Of a stretch of 39,949 bases of DNA, positions 28,096 to 36,870 are shown one piece after another. Below the pieces are notes generated by a model that saw nothing but the letters and a program-made list of their open reading frames with translations, did no database searches and was not told the DNA's origin. Numbering within the stretch: position 1 is the first letter of the stretch; the number at the start of each line of letters is the position of its first letter. The position numbers and the translations under genes are program-made. The stretch spans positions 1-39,949 of the forward strand of contig JABJAG010000042.1 in NCBI GenBank assembly GCA_018666195.1, given 5' to 3'. The stretch is from Alphaproteobacteria bacterium (GTDB lineage Bacteria; Pseudomonadota; Alphaproteobacteria; UBA6615).

Positions 28096-28596
28096 CTACT
28101 TGCGGTCAGGTCGGGTTGCGGGGTTTGGCAAGGGCGGTATGCCGTCACGCAGTTTGCGGTTCAGTTCTTCAATCACGTGATCTTCAAGATCGTCGACCAT
28201 ATCCTCGTTGATGGCCTTGCCACGCACGGACGCCCCGGAGGTGTGCACGGATTCGGGGTCACCGGACACAAGTGGGTGCCAGGGAAAGAGCGGCTTGCCT
28301 TCTGCGAGCAATCGGTAGGCGCAGGTCTCCGGCATCCAGCGCAGCTCTGCGATGTTGGTAGCGGTCACCTTGACGCAATCGGGAACGTTGCGTTGACGAT
28401 TGACATAGTCGCTGCATTGGCAGCTGTCATGATCGAGAAAACGGCACGCCACATCGGTGAGGGCGTATTCACCCGTGTCTGCGTCTTCCAGTTTAAACAG
28501 ACAGCATTGACCACAACTGTCGCAGAGAGATTCCCATTCCGAGTCCGACATTTCTGTAAGCTGTTTTGTTTCCCAGAAGGGTTTTTGATCTGTCAT
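28096..28596 (-). CDS. YcgN/UPF0260 cysteine-cluster protein
   Basis: The protein has 166 residues and nine cysteines: C25, C28, C31, C32, C51, C59, C61, C74 and C92. They are arranged as CDSCGQCC, then VACRFLD with CQC, then DCVKV and ETCAYR, the UPF0260 pattern. The C-terminal FPWHPLVSGDPESVHTSGASVRGKA block is also typical. The cysteines suggest a metal or Fe-S site; the function is unknown. The ATG overlaps the cobB stop by four bases, so it is made with cobalamin enzymes in this genome. Confidence 0.88.
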   Translation of the reverse strand: MTDQKPFWETKQLTEMSDSEWESLCDSCGQCCLFKLEDADTGEYALTDVACRFLDHDSCQCSDYVNRQRNVPDCVKVTATNIAELRWMPETCAYRLLAEGKPLFPWHPLVSGDPESVHTSGASVRGKAINEDMVDDLEDHVIEELNRKLRDGIPPLPNPATRPDRK

Positions 28597-29933
28597 GCCG
28601 TATCCTGGTCGATCAGGTGAATGAATGAACCCGCGACCGATCCGATCGCTGTCCCAACGGTCCCGAGATCATCTCCGCGTGTGTTCGTCGCCGCAAATAG
28701 GGGGGATGTGTTGTCTTCGGAGACAATCGAGGCGTAGTGGAACTCATGACCACGAAAGACCGAAGCCTTGACCCCGAGGGGTGACGCGGTTGTGGTGGTG
28801 ACCTTTCGATAACCCAGATGTAGCTTGCGGCGGGCAAAACTTGTTTCAACAGGCAGGAGTCCGGTCATTTCGTGGCGGTTTCCGTCTGCATCCTCAAGTC
28901 CCCGGCCGAGGACCATGTAGCCGCCACATTCACCGAAGATCTGGGCGCCACGGCTGGCAGCTGCGCGCAGGCCGGCTTTGAAGTTCTTTGCGTCTGCCAG
29001 TTGCGCAGCATGCAGCTCGGGATAGCCACCCGGTAGATACACGGCATCCACTTCGTGTGTGGGGAGCTCGTCTGCCAGCGGTGAGAAGAACGCAAGTTCA
29101 GCCCCGGCTTGCTGCCATCCAGCCAGTACGGAGGGATAGGTGAAAGCAAAGGCTTCGTCGTGCGCGATCGCAATACGCTGCCCGAACGGGTTTAGCTGTG
29201 CTGGAAGACCGGGTTCTTTCGGAAGGAGCTTGCAGGGGCGTGCGGCCGAAACAAGCATATCCAGATCAATCACATCTGACATGACGCGCGCCGCGGTCTT
29301 GATGAATGTTTCGAGCTGCGCATGCTCGTACGCCGGGACGAGACCCAGATGGCGTTCCGGCAGGGCAAGTTCCGGGTTGCGGGGGATTGTCCCCATCACC
29401 GGAATGTCCGGGCATGTCGCAGCCAGGGCATCATGCAGGACCTGCGTGTGGGCGGCGCTTCCGACTCGATTTAGGATGACCCCGCTAATGTGGACATCAG
29501 TACGATGGTTTGCAAAACCGGCGACCAGGGCGGCGACACTGGCAGCCTGTCGGGCCGCGTCCACCACCAGGATCACGGGCCAGCCGGTCATGGCCGCCAG
29601 ATCGGCGGTGGAACCGGCATCCGGGCGACCCGGCAAGTTGGCACCGTCGAACAACCCCATGACGCCTTCTGCGATCAGTATCTCGCCGCCGTGGTTATCG
29701 GCTTGAACAAGTCGCGTGATGGTTCCTTGGCGCATCGCCCAGGGGTCAAGGTTGTTCGCCGGCTTCCCGCTGGCGACAGCGTGGAACATCGGATCAATGT
29801 AATCCGGCCCGGCCTTGGCGCCGATGATGTCGTGGCCACGATTTCGTAGTGCCCGGAGCAGGCCGAGGGTGACAACGGTCTTGCCGCTACCCGAACCGGG
29901 GGCGGCGATAATCAGGCCCGGGCTTTGCATCAT
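28593..29933 (-). CDS. cobB: Cobyrinate/hydrogenobyrinate a,c-diamide synthase
   Basis: This ATP- and glutamine-dependent amidotransferase has 446 residues and amidates side chains a and c of the corrin ring. The P-loop PGSGSGKT is at 12-19, GAKAGPDYIDPMFH follows, and EGVMGLFDG is at 89-97. The C-terminal glutaminase domain has nucleophile C336 (FGECGGYM) and FRGHEFHYAS. Sequence alone does not separate CobB (cobalt-late) from CbiA (cobalt-early); the neighbours favour the latter. The start overlaps the upstream membrane-protein stop as ATGA. Confidence 0.93.
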   Translation of the reverse strand: MMQSPGLIIAAPGSGSGKTVVTLGLLRALRNRGHDIIGAKAGPDYIDPMFHAVASGKPANNLDPWAMRQGTITRLVQADNHGGEILIAEGVMGLFDGANLPGRPDAGSTADLAAMTGWPVILVVDAARQAASVAALVAGFANHRTDVHISGVILNRVGSAAHTQVLHDALAATCPDIPVMGTIPRNPELALPERHLGLVPAYEHAQLETFIKTAARVMSDVIDLDMLVSAARPCKLLPKEPGLPAQLNPFGQRIAIAHDEAFAFTYPSVLAGWQQAGAELAFFSPLADELPTHEVDAVYLPGGYPELHAAQLADAKNFKAGLRAAASRGAQIFGECGGYMVLGRGLEDADGNRHEMTGLLPVETSFARRKLHLGYRKVTTTTASPLGVKASVFRGHEFHYASIVSEDNTSPLFAATNTRGDDLGTVGTAIGSVAGSFIHLIDQDTA

Positions 29934-30232
29934 GAGGTGATCAGGGTTGCGATGCCCGCGATCATCACGGGCCAGGCCACAACGGGACTGGCGAATGCGC
30001 GCATGTGGCGGCCTTGCGGTACCACGCCAAACAGATGAAACAGACCCGCCAGAATGCCCAGAACAATCACTCCTGCATTGAGCTTTTCGGGCATGGCCAT
30101 CGCGTGGCCTGTGATGAAGGAAAAACCAAACACCGCGATGATCGAGGCGACAATCAGTACAGCCGAGATGATTCGAGGAATCATTGTCGGAGAATCGGGG
30201 TTTCCCAGCGGGGAGGCAGGTTCAGCCGGCAT
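29930..30232 (-). CDS. Three-helix membrane protein in the cobalamin operon, unknown
   Basis: The protein has about 100 residues. Three hydrophobic helices are visible: IISAVLIVASIIAVFGFSFI, NAGVIVLGILAGLFHLFGVV and VVAWPVMIAGIATLI. Between the last two is a conserved-looking loop VPQGRHMRAFASP. Histidines at GHAM, FHLF and GRHM could contact a metal, but this is speculation. It overlaps cobA by 11 bp and cobB by 4, so it is firmly inside the operon. It does not look like CbtB, CbiN or CobD. The start at 30232 has no strong ribosome site; an ATG at 30184 is possible. Confidence 0.7.
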   Translation of the reverse strand: MPAEPASPLGNPDSPTMIPRIISAVLIVASIIAVFGFSFITGHAMAMPEKLNAGVIVLGILAGLFHLFGVVPQGRHMRAFASPVVAWPVMIAGIATLITS

Positions 30233-31055
30233 CGCGAATGTCACCGTGATCCAGTGGGTCGTGATCGAGCACTTTGCCTGACAATGCTCCGAGCCAGTCG
30301 AGCCCGTTGCGCAGACGAACCACCTCTCCCACCACGAACAGGGCCGGGGGTGAAATACCGGCTGCGGCTTTCGGTGCACCAACAAGGCTCGTTTCCACAA
30401 TGTGCTGACGATCGGTCGTGGCATCGGCGATCAGTGCTGCAGGTGTTTCGGGTCGACAACCTGCCGTCAGAAGGCGCGCGACAATCTCGTCAATATGCTT
30501 GAGCGCCATATAGAAGATGAGCACCTGGGCCCCGTTCGCGAGAGCCGCCCAGTCGAGGTCATCGGGAACCTTTCCTGACAGATTGTGTCCGGTCACGAAA
30601 GTGACCGCGGTTGCGGTCGCCCGGTGGGTCATTGGAATACCGGCATAGGCCAGACCGCCAACCGCCGCTGTGATCCCCGGGATTACCCGGAAGGGAATTT
30701 CTGCGGCAACCAGGGCCAGCGCTTCTTCGCCACCACGTCCGAACAGGAACGGGTCTCCGCCTTTGAGGCGCAGCACTTTGTGTCCCTCACGGGCTAGCGC
30801 GACGAGACGCGCAGAGATGTCAGGCTGCTTTGGGGATGGTTTGCCCCCGCGTTTTCCAGCGTAGATCAATTCAGAACCCGGATCAGCCAATGCCAGAATA
30901 CGGTCATCCACCAATGCGTCATGCACCACGATATCGGCGCTGCGCAGAGCATGCAGCGCGCCCACGGTCAGCAAGGCCGGGTCGCCGGGGCCGGCGCCGA
31001 CAAGCCAGACCCAGCCGGGTTCGAATTTTGGCAATGAAAGTTCGTTTAAATCCAT
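30222..31055 (-). CDS. cobA: Uroporphyrinogen-III C-methyltransferase (SUMT)
   Basis: This SAM-dependent enzyme has 277 residues and methylates uroporphyrinogen III at C2 and C7 to precorrin-2, the branch point to cobalamin and sirohaem. GAGPGDP is at 20-26, followed by VVHDALVDD, GKRGGKPSPKQ, and LRLKGGDPFLFGRGGEE. No fused CysG dehydrogenase/chelatase domain is present. It leads the minus-strand set cobA-membrane protein-cobB-ycgN and is divergent from cbiD. Confidence 0.95.
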   Translation of the reverse strand: MDLNELSLPKFEPGWVWLVGAGPGDPALLTVGALHALRSADIVVHDALVDDRILALADPGSELIYAGKRGGKPSPKQPDISARLVALAREGHKVLRLKGGDPFLFGRGGEEALALVAAEIPFRVIPGITAAVGGLAYAGIPMTHRATATAVTFVTGHNLSGKVPDDLDWAALANGAQVLIFYMALKHIDEIVARLLTAGCRPETPAALIADATTDRQHIVETSLVGAPKAAAGISPPALFVVGEVVRLRNGLDWLGALSGKVLDHDPLDHGDIRDAG

Positions 31056-31115
31056 TGTCAGAAGCTAACGCCGGACCGCTGGCCGGGCAACCACTTGGAG
31101 GGCTACGATAGGTGG

Positions 31116-32240
31116 ATGGAAGACACGAGTCCCAATGATGATCAGGATACCGGACGCCTCAATGGCGCGGGGTTGCGGCGTGGCTGGACGACCGGGGCCT
31201 GCGCGACTGCGGCTGCTAAGGGAGCCTATGAGGCGTTGTTGAGCGGGGCATTTCGCAATCCGGTCGCGATTCGACTGCCCCGGGGTCAGCGCGCTGAATT
31301 TCATTTGACGAAAACCGCACTGGATGCGAATTCGGCCATGGCCACCGTGATCAAGGATGCGGGTGATGACCCGGATGTCACCCATGGTGCGGAAATTTCC
31401 AGTACTGTGACCCAGCTTGAGGCTGGGGCGGGGGTACAATTCGCAGCAGGGGTGGGCGTGGGAACCGTCACACTTCCCGGCCTGCCGATCCCGCCGGGCG
31501 AGCCCGCGATCAACCCCAAACCCCGTGAGATGATTTCGGGTGCTCTGGCAGAGGTCGCCGGTGATTACGGAGTGGAAGCAGATGTTCTGGTGACAGTGTC
31601 GATCCTGGATGGTGAGGTACTGGCGCAAAAGACAGCCAACCCGCGCCTTGGAATTGTTGGTGGCTTGAGCGTGCTCGGAACGACAGGAGTGGTCATTCCC
31701 TACTCCTGTGCGTCATGGATTCATTCGATCCACAGGGCTGTCGACGTGGCCCGCGCGACAGGGATTGATCATGTGGCCGGCGCCACCGGCCGCACATCGG
31801 AGACGGCCGTACAATCCTGCCATATGCTGGATGAGCGCGCGGTAATTGATATGGGTGATTTTGCTGGCGCACTTCTCAAGTATGTTCGTGCGCATCCCCT
31901 GCCGCGTCTGACAATTGCCGGCGGGTTTGGGAAATTGTCGAAGCTTGCCGAGGGTCATATGGATCTTCACTCCAGCCGGTCATCTGTTGATGTTGGGTCG
32001 CTGGCTGAAAAGCTCGGGCATGTCGGCGCGTCGCCGGAGATTGTCGCTGAAGCACGCATGGCGGTATCGGCAGGTGGTGTCCTGGCGATTGCTCAGGAGG
32101 CGGGACTGGGAGACGCTTTGTGTACGCACGTTGCGCGCGGTTCGCGCGAAGTGTGTCGGGCGGCATTGGCCGGTGCGGCGGATATCGATGTGCTTGTGGT
32201 CGCACGTGATGGGACTGTTTTGTCGTATGTCGGCCCTTGA
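31116..32240 (+). CDS. cbiD: CbiD, cobalt-precorrin-5B C1-methyltransferase
   Basis: The protein has 374 residues. The CbiD start LRRGWTTGACATAAAKGAYEAL and the central PREMISGALAEVAGDYG and GVVIPYSCASW blocks identify it. CbiD adds the C1 methyl in the cobalt-early route, a step done by the unrelated CobF in the aerobic route. The ATG at 31116 is chosen over an upstream TTG; GGAGGG lies 13 bases before it. The cobK start overlaps its end by 14 bp. Confidence 0.93.
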   Translation: MEDTSPNDDQDTGRLNGAGLRRGWTTGACATAAAKGAYEALLSGAFRNPVAIRLPRGQRAEFHLTKTALDANSAMATVIKDAGDDPDVTHGAEISSTVTQLEAGAGVQFAAGVGVGTVTLPGLPIPPGEPAINPKPREMISGALAEVAGDYGVEADVLVTVSILDGEVLAQKTANPRLGIVGGLSVLGTTGVVIPYSCASWIHSIHRAVDVARATGIDHVAGATGRTSETAVQSCHMLDERAVIDMGDFAGALLKYVRAHPLPRLTIAGGFGKLSKLAEGHMDLHSSRSSVDVGSLAEKLGHVGASPEIVAEARMAVSAGGVLAIAQEAGLGDALCTHVARGSREVCRAALAGAADIDVLVVARDGTVLSYVGP

Positions 32241-32991
32241 ACCACCGAAAATTCTGATCCTTGGCGGAACTGCGGAAGCCGCTGCAATTGCGCAAGCGAT
32301 TGTTTCCCGGTGGGGCGAAGATGTTCAGGTCACAACCTCGCTGGCAGGCCGGACTCTCGCGCCACCCGCCTTCCCGGGGGCTGTGCGTGTCGGTGGTTTT
32401 GGCGGGGTAAATGCGATGGCGGACTATCTACGCGATGAAAGAATCGCTGTTGTGATTGATGCGACCCATCCTTTTGCAGCGCAGATTTCCGAAAATGCTC
32501 AGGCAGCCTGCGTCAGCGCGAGTGTACCACGTTTGCTGTTTGATCGACCACCCTGGGAGCAAGGTGATGAAGATCGATGGCACATGGTGGAGAGCGCCAC
32601 GCAGGCCGCAACAGCACTGCCACAATTCGGCCAGCGGGCCTTCCTGACGATCGGGCGTGGCGAACTCGCCGCGTTTGCGACATGCCGGGACACATGGTTT
32701 CTTGTTCGGATGGTGGACATGCCTGCGGATTCGCTTCCGTTGGCAGCATATGAAGTGATTGCCGCACGTGGGCCATTCACTGCGGAAGCCGAACAATCCC
32801 TGATGGAACGTCACAAAATTGACGTACTTGTTTGCAAGGCTTCAGGCGGTGACATGACACGAGCCAAGCTTTTGGCGGCCCGTGCAATAGGGTGTCCTGT
32901 TTTGATGATCTCCCGACCGGAACTTTCGGATGGTCCTTACGCACGGTCTGTCGATGCAGTGGTGCAATGGCTTTCTGAAGTCCTGACTTGA
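32227..32991 (+). CDS. cobK: Precorrin-6A/cobalt-precorrin-6A reductase (CobK/CbiJ)
   Basis: The protein has 254 residues. The start KILILGGTAEAAAIA, then VVIDATHPFAAQISENA, and the end KASGGDMTRAKLLAARAIGCPVLMISRP are typical of CobK/CbiJ. It reduces the macrocycle with NADPH before the C5/C15 methylations. It overlaps cbiD and is followed by the exported ankyrin gene 34 bp later. Confidence 0.93.
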   Translation: MSALEPPKILILGGTAEAAAIAQAIVSRWGEDVQVTTSLAGRTLAPPAFPGAVRVGGFGGVNAMADYLRDERIAVVIDATHPFAAQISENAQAACVSASVPRLLFDRPPWEQGDEDRWHMVESATQAATALPQFGQRAFLTIGRGELAAFATCRDTWFLVRMVDMPADSLPLAAYEVIAARGPFTAEAEQSLMERHKIDVLVCKASGGDMTRAKLLAARAIGCPVLMISRPELSDGPYARSVDAVVQWLSEVLT

Positions 32992-33025
32992 CGAATTCCG
33001 GCCATAGCGCGAAACAGGGATTGCT

Positions 33026-33589
33026 ATGACATTCCACAAATCGATCTTCGTCCCGGCTCTGCTTGCCAGCTTTCTGTTTTCGACCTTCGGTGCGGCGCAG
33101 ACAAATCTTTTTGCCGAAGATCCGTTGATCGTTGCCGTCTATGAGAACCGCACCGACAAGGTGCGCGAACTGATTATACGTCAGCACCCTATGGCGCGAA
33201 CGGACACTGAGGGGCGTACGGCCATGATCTGGGGTGCGATTCAGGGCAGCTACGAAGCCCTGGAGATGATCCTGGAGGCCGATGCGCAAACCAATCTTAT
33301 CGATGAGATCGATAATAGCGCACTCTACTACGCGGCGAACAACGGACATGATGAGGTCGTACAGCTTTTGCTGTCCTACAAGGCGAACATAAATCGTGAA
33401 AATCGCGATGGCCGTACACCCCTGATGGCAGCGGCCAACCAGGGTCATGCCCGCGTGGTGGCCGCGTTGATTGCAGGGGGTGCGGATGTCGGGGTTTCAG
33501 ACTTTACCGGCCGGACGGCGCTGGACCTGGCGCGTGAAGGTCGTTCCCGCAAGGTTGTTCAGCTGCTGGAACAGGCTGGCGGGCGTTAG
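33026..33589 (+). CDS. Exported ankyrin-repeat protein
   Basis: The protein has 187 residues. The signal peptide MTFHKSIFVPALLASFLFSTFGAAQ is followed by about four ankyrin repeats between residues 30 and 185: DPLIVAVYENRTDKVRELI, GRTAMIWGAIQGSYEALEMILEADAQTN, NSALYYAANNGHDEVVQLLL and GRTPLMAAANQGHARVVAALIAGGADV, with a final GRTALDLAREGRSRKVVQLL. The product should be periplasmic and bind a protein. Placement between cobK and cobM is odd. Its TAG overlaps the cobM stop. Confidence 0.88.
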   Translation: MTFHKSIFVPALLASFLFSTFGAAQTNLFAEDPLIVAVYENRTDKVRELIIRQHPMARTDTEGRTAMIWGAIQGSYEALEMILEADAQTNLIDEIDNSALYYAANNGHDEVVQLLLSYKANINRENRDGRTPLMAAANQGHARVVAALIAGGADVGVSDFTGRTALDLAREGRSRKVVQLLEQAGGR

Positions 33590-34368
33590 GCCTTTTTGTT
33601 GACGTGCGGACGCAACACATGGTGATGGCTGGCGCTGTAAAGCTGGCTGTCTGTGAACGCCCCTTCTGACAGATCTTCAGCAAGGACTGGTCCGACCAGA
33701 ATAAGCGCTGTCCGAGTGATTCCGGAGCCTTTGACCAGATCGCGAATGGTTCCGAGTGTGCCGCGGATGAACTTTTCGTCTGGCCAACTCACCCGATAGG
33801 CCACCACGACAGGGCAGTTTTCGCCGTAATGTGGCATCAGATCGCGAACAACATTGGCCAGATTGTTGATCGACAGATGTACAGCCATCGTCGCGTGCGA
33901 TTTCGCGAGCTCGGAGAGTTCTTCACCCTTTGGCATGTCGGAAGCCCGCACTGAGGTGCGTGTCAGAATCACTGTCTGGCTGACATCGGGCAATGTGAAT
34001 TCCCGGCACAATGCGGCAGAAGCCGCTGCGAATGCCGGAACTCCCGGCACAACCTCGTAAGGAATTTCCAGAACGTCCAGACGGCGCATTTGCTCACCGA
34101 TGGCGCCGTAAAGCGACGGGTCACCGGAATGAACGCGCGCCACATCCTGGCCGGTGGCGTGGGCTGCCACCATATGGGCAATGATCTGGTCAAGATGCAG
34201 GGGGGCTGTGTCGATGATCGTGGCGTCATCAGGGGCATGGGCCAGGATTTCGACAGGCACCAGCGAACCTGCATACAGGCAAACAGGGGCCTGTGCGATC
34301 AGGTCACGGCCGCGCAATGTGATGAGGTCAGGTGCGCCAGGACCGGCACCGATAAAGAAAACAGTCAT
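33586..34368 (-). CDS. cobM: Precorrin-4/cobalt-precorrin-4 C11-methyltransferase
   Basis: This SAM-dependent methyltransferase has 260 residues. The N-terminus MTVFFIGAGPGAPDLITLRGRDLI, followed by CLYAGSLVP, VHSGDPSLYGAIGEQ and VVPGVPAFAAASAAL, is the CobM/CbiF pattern. It methylates C11 of the ring. It is alone on the minus strand, convergent with the ankyrin gene and divergent from the lipoprotein gene. Confidence 0.95.
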   Translation of the reverse strand: MTVFFIGAGPGAPDLITLRGRDLIAQAPVCLYAGSLVPVEILAHAPDDATIIDTAPLHLDQIIAHMVAAHATGQDVARVHSGDPSLYGAIGEQMRRLDVLEIPYEVVPGVPAFAAASAALCREFTLPDVSQTVILTRTSVRASDMPKGEELSELAKSHATMAVHLSINNLANVVRDLMPHYGENCPVVVAYRVSWPDEKFIRGTLGTIRDLVKGSGITRTALILVGPVLAEDLSEGAFTDSQLYSASHHHVLRPHVNKKA

Positions 34369-34397
34369 GCATATGTCTTACATCCCGGCGCGCAACT

Positions 34398-34425
34398 TTG
34401 ACTAGGCCGGAGTGCGGACTATGAT
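34398..34425 (+). promoter_or_regulatory. Candidate promoter of the lipoprotein gene
   Basis: TTGACT (34398-34403) and TATGAT (34420-34425) are 16 bp apart, each 5 of 6 to consensus. The predicted start near 34432 leaves a leader of about 20 nt. Confidence 0.55.
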
Positions 34426-34451
34426 CACCAACGAGCAATTTGAGGCGACAG

Positions 34452-35051
34452 ATGCGGAAATTTCATTTTCTGACGGTTGTCGGTGGCTTGGTGTTGGCGG
34501 CTTGCGCACCGGGGACAGAGTTTCAGACGGTGGGTGGGTCGAAAGCTTATCTTTCTGATCCTGTCGCGGTCGATGTGGTCGAAGCCGATTTCAACATTCC
34601 GTTCCTTTTGCCGCAGATCGATAGCGTTCAGAGAAGTTTGCGGGACAACGGTTCGGTGGTTCACGAGGCCTATTTCGCCGGTGAGTCGCGCGTGGCGATG
34701 GTCGAACATGTGTATGATTCCTGGTTCAATCATGTCTCGATCGACAGCGCGCGGGATGAATTCGCTTTTCGGATGTTTCTTTCGCAAACTCCCATGCAAA
34801 CGCGAGATCCTGTCATTCTGGAGGCCGCAGGTCAGGGCACTTTCGGGTTCCTTGCGAAGGATGGCCCTTGCTTTGCATTTCGTTTCGTCAAGCGGATCAA
34901 GGGATCAACCGGATATGATTCCGACAATCAGGATCCCGATACGTTTGTGGCCGGATATACGTGTGATGCCGATGGGGAAAAGTTTGTCCGGCTGTTTGGC
35001 TTTATGAGTGCCGGTGACAAGGCACGGGTCGACCGGCGCAACAGCATCTGA
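34452..35051 (+). CDS. Lipoprotein of unknown function
   Basis: The protein has 199 residues. MRKFHFLTVVGGLVLAACAPG has a good lipobox (LAAC, lipidated C18), so the product should be membrane-anchored. The rest is soluble with no motif I recognise; two cysteines (PCFAF and YTCDADG) could form a disulfide. The start at 34452 has GAGG about six bases upstream. It has its own promoter and ends 5 bp from the stop of the convergent CbiG-CobJ gene. Its place in the cobalamin cluster may be accidental. Confidence 0.8.
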   Translation: MRKFHFLTVVGGLVLAACAPGTEFQTVGGSKAYLSDPVAVDVVEADFNIPFLLPQIDSVQRSLRDNGSVVHEAYFAGESRVAMVEHVYDSWFNHVSIDSARDEFAFRMFLSQTPMQTRDPVILEAAGQGTFGFLAKDGPCFAFRFVKRIKGSTGYDSDNQDPDTFVAGYTCDADGEKFVRLFGFMSAGDKARVDRRNSI

Positions 35052-35055
35052 CCGT

Positions 35056-36870
35056 TTAGTTGCCCGTTTCTTTGGTGTGCTTGTGAGCGTAGCCGCGCGG
35101 CGTATAAGCCCAACTCCGTCCCCCCATGGCCATTTGTCTCGATTGTGAGTTTCCAATAATCACAACTGTCAGCATGTCGATGGATTCAACCTGCAGTTCA
35201 GCCAGCGACACAATTTCCACACTCTCCCCTTTCCGCGCCAGATTCCTGGCAACGATCACGGGCGTATCCGCTGGACGGTGGGCCAGGAAAACATCGCGGG
35301 CGGTCTCGATCTGATGGTGCCGTTTCCGGCTGCGCGGGTTGTAGAACGCAACCACGAAGTCAGCTTCGGCTGCGGCTTTTAACCGGCCTTGAATTGTTGG
35401 CCATGGAGTCAGAAGGTCAGACAGGGAGATCGCGCAGAAATCATGTCCCAGCGGAGCCCCGGCCCGGGCTGCCGCAAGCTGCATGGCCGATACACCCGGG
35501 TGGACATCAATAGATATGCGTTGCCAGTCCGGGCGTGCCTCCTGATCCAGCAATTCAAAAACCAGTGTTGCCATGGCAAAGACACCGGGGTCACCGCTGG
35601 ACACGAGGGCAACATCACGCCCCTGCCCAGCGAGGTTGAGTGCGTGCCGGCAGCGATCGATTTCTGCGCCGAGATCAAAGTCATGGCGTGTCTTGCCTGC
35701 AATTGATGGGCCGAGCAGGTCGAGATAAGGGCCGTAGCCGACCAGGTCCTGAGCTTTGGCGACGGCTGTATCGGTTGCGGGAATACGGTGTGATTTGTCG
35801 CCTGGGCCAGTGCCGACAATTGCCAGATGGCCTCGCCCGCGACCGACGCGGGAGGCATCAATGCTGGTGCCACGCGCAACGGCGCATGTGGCACGGCGGG
35901 ATTTTGTTTTGGCGACAACGAGTTGGCCTGCGGGTCCGGCGGCTGCCAGTGCGGCGGCTTCTGATACACCATGTGCCCCGACTTCACGGAAGACGATGTC
36001 CGATGGGTTTTCAAGTCGGGGGGTTTCGGCCTCCAACTGCGCAGCATCGAAGAAGCGCGCTGGAACACCTAGATGTTGGGCAATGGCGTGGACGGCCGGT
36101 TCATCGGCCTTTACATCAATGGATACAATGGCCGCGACAGATTGGGGTGCCAATCCGGAGTTTGTGAGGGTTTGCGTCACCAATTCACCAAGTTCACCCG
36201 GCGTGCAATCACGTTCGCAGCCCACTCCGACAACAAGGGTGGGTGGGTGTATCAGGAGTTCATTTGGATTGGGGGTAATGGCGCGATCCGAAATACGGAT
36301 CATCCAGGCGCCGTCATGATCAAGCGGTAGAGATTCGAGCCAGTCCGGCTCACCGGCTTCGATCACCATGCTGGGTTTGCCGCCAGACAGAATGTCAGCC
36401 ATGACGTCTTTTGCGCGTGTCGGATTTGCAATCGTCCAGCCAGTTGGGGGTTCATCGAAGGCGATCCCGTGGATCGATTCCCCGGCGGTCGTCAGTGCCG
36501 CGTTGCCACCCGTGAGCCTGGCGATGTCCCGCGCCAGACGATTTGCGCCGTGGTGCCCGCCGAGAAGGGGAACAATGCTCGATCCGTCCGGAGAAATTGC
36601 AATCACCGGTGGTTCGGTGTGCTTGTCGGAAAGGCTTGTGCTGAGGGTTCGGATCAGGATGCCAGCGGCACAGATACCAATGATCGGATGGCCGTCGCGA
36701 AACAGGGCTTGGAGGGTGGCACCGGTGTCGGTAAATGCGATGTCGCAGTCGTCGACACGCCCAGACAGACCGTGAACCAGCGCCCCGGGCAAACCACATT
36801 GGATATGTCGTGCCAGTTCGCCCCCCGGGGCGGTGAGGGAAATCAGTGCGATCGGAGGGGTCACGCCCAT
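35056..36870 (-). CDS. cobJ: CbiG-CobJ fusion (precorrin-3B C17-methyltransferase)
   Basis: The protein has 604 residues. Residues 1-335 are a full-length CbiG with the N-terminal hallmark PLLGGHHGANRLARDIA (101-117) and the CobE/CbiG C-terminal domain (VVGVGCERDCTPGELGELV, 213-231, to VAKTKSRRATCAVA). From about 348 the CobJ/CbiH methyltransferase follows: LAIVGTGPGD, VGYGPYLDLL, ALVSSGDPGVFAMA, FYNPRSRKR. CobJ contracts the ring while methylating C17, and CbiG removes the acetaldehyde fragment in the cobalt-early route. The start overlaps the cobI stop by 10 bp. Confidence 0.92.
   Translation of the reverse strand: MGVTPPIALISLTAPGGELARHIQCGLPGALVHGLSGRVDDCDIAFTDTGATLQALFRDGHPIIGICAAGILIRTLSTSLSDKHTEPPVIAISPDGSSIVPLLGGHHGANRLARDIARLTGGNAALTTAGESIHGIAFDEPPTGWTIANPTRAKDVMADILSGGKPSMVIEAGEPDWLESLPLDHDGAWMIRISDRAITPNPNELLIHPPTLVVGVGCERDCTPGELGELVTQTLTNSGLAPQSVAAIVSIDVKADEPAVHAIAQHLGVPARFFDAAQLEAETPRLENPSDIVFREVGAHGVSEAAALAAAGPAGQLVVAKTKSRRATCAVARGTSIDASRVGRGRGHLAIVGTGPGDKSHRIPATDTAVAKAQDLVGYGPYLDLLGPSIAGKTRHDFDLGAEIDRCRHALNLAGQGRDVALVSSGDPGVFAMATLVFELLDQEARPDWQRISIDVHPGVSAMQLAAARAGAPLGHDFCAISLSDLLTPWPTIQGRLKAAAEADFVVAFYNPRSRKRHHQIETARDVFLAHRPADTPVIVARNLARKGESVEIVSLAELQVESIDMLTVVIIGNSQSRQMAMGGRSWAYTPRGYAHKHTKETGN

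Noticed and set aside
28593-29933. CobQ (cobyric acid synthase) for the cobB gene
   Set aside because: The order of motifs, the 446-residue length and the GECGGYM glutaminase pattern with FRGHEFHYAS fit CobB/CbiA better.
30222-31116. Cobalamin riboswitch before cobA or cbiD
   Set aside because: The gap is only about 60 bp and no GCCACTG-type B12 box was found there or before cobM.
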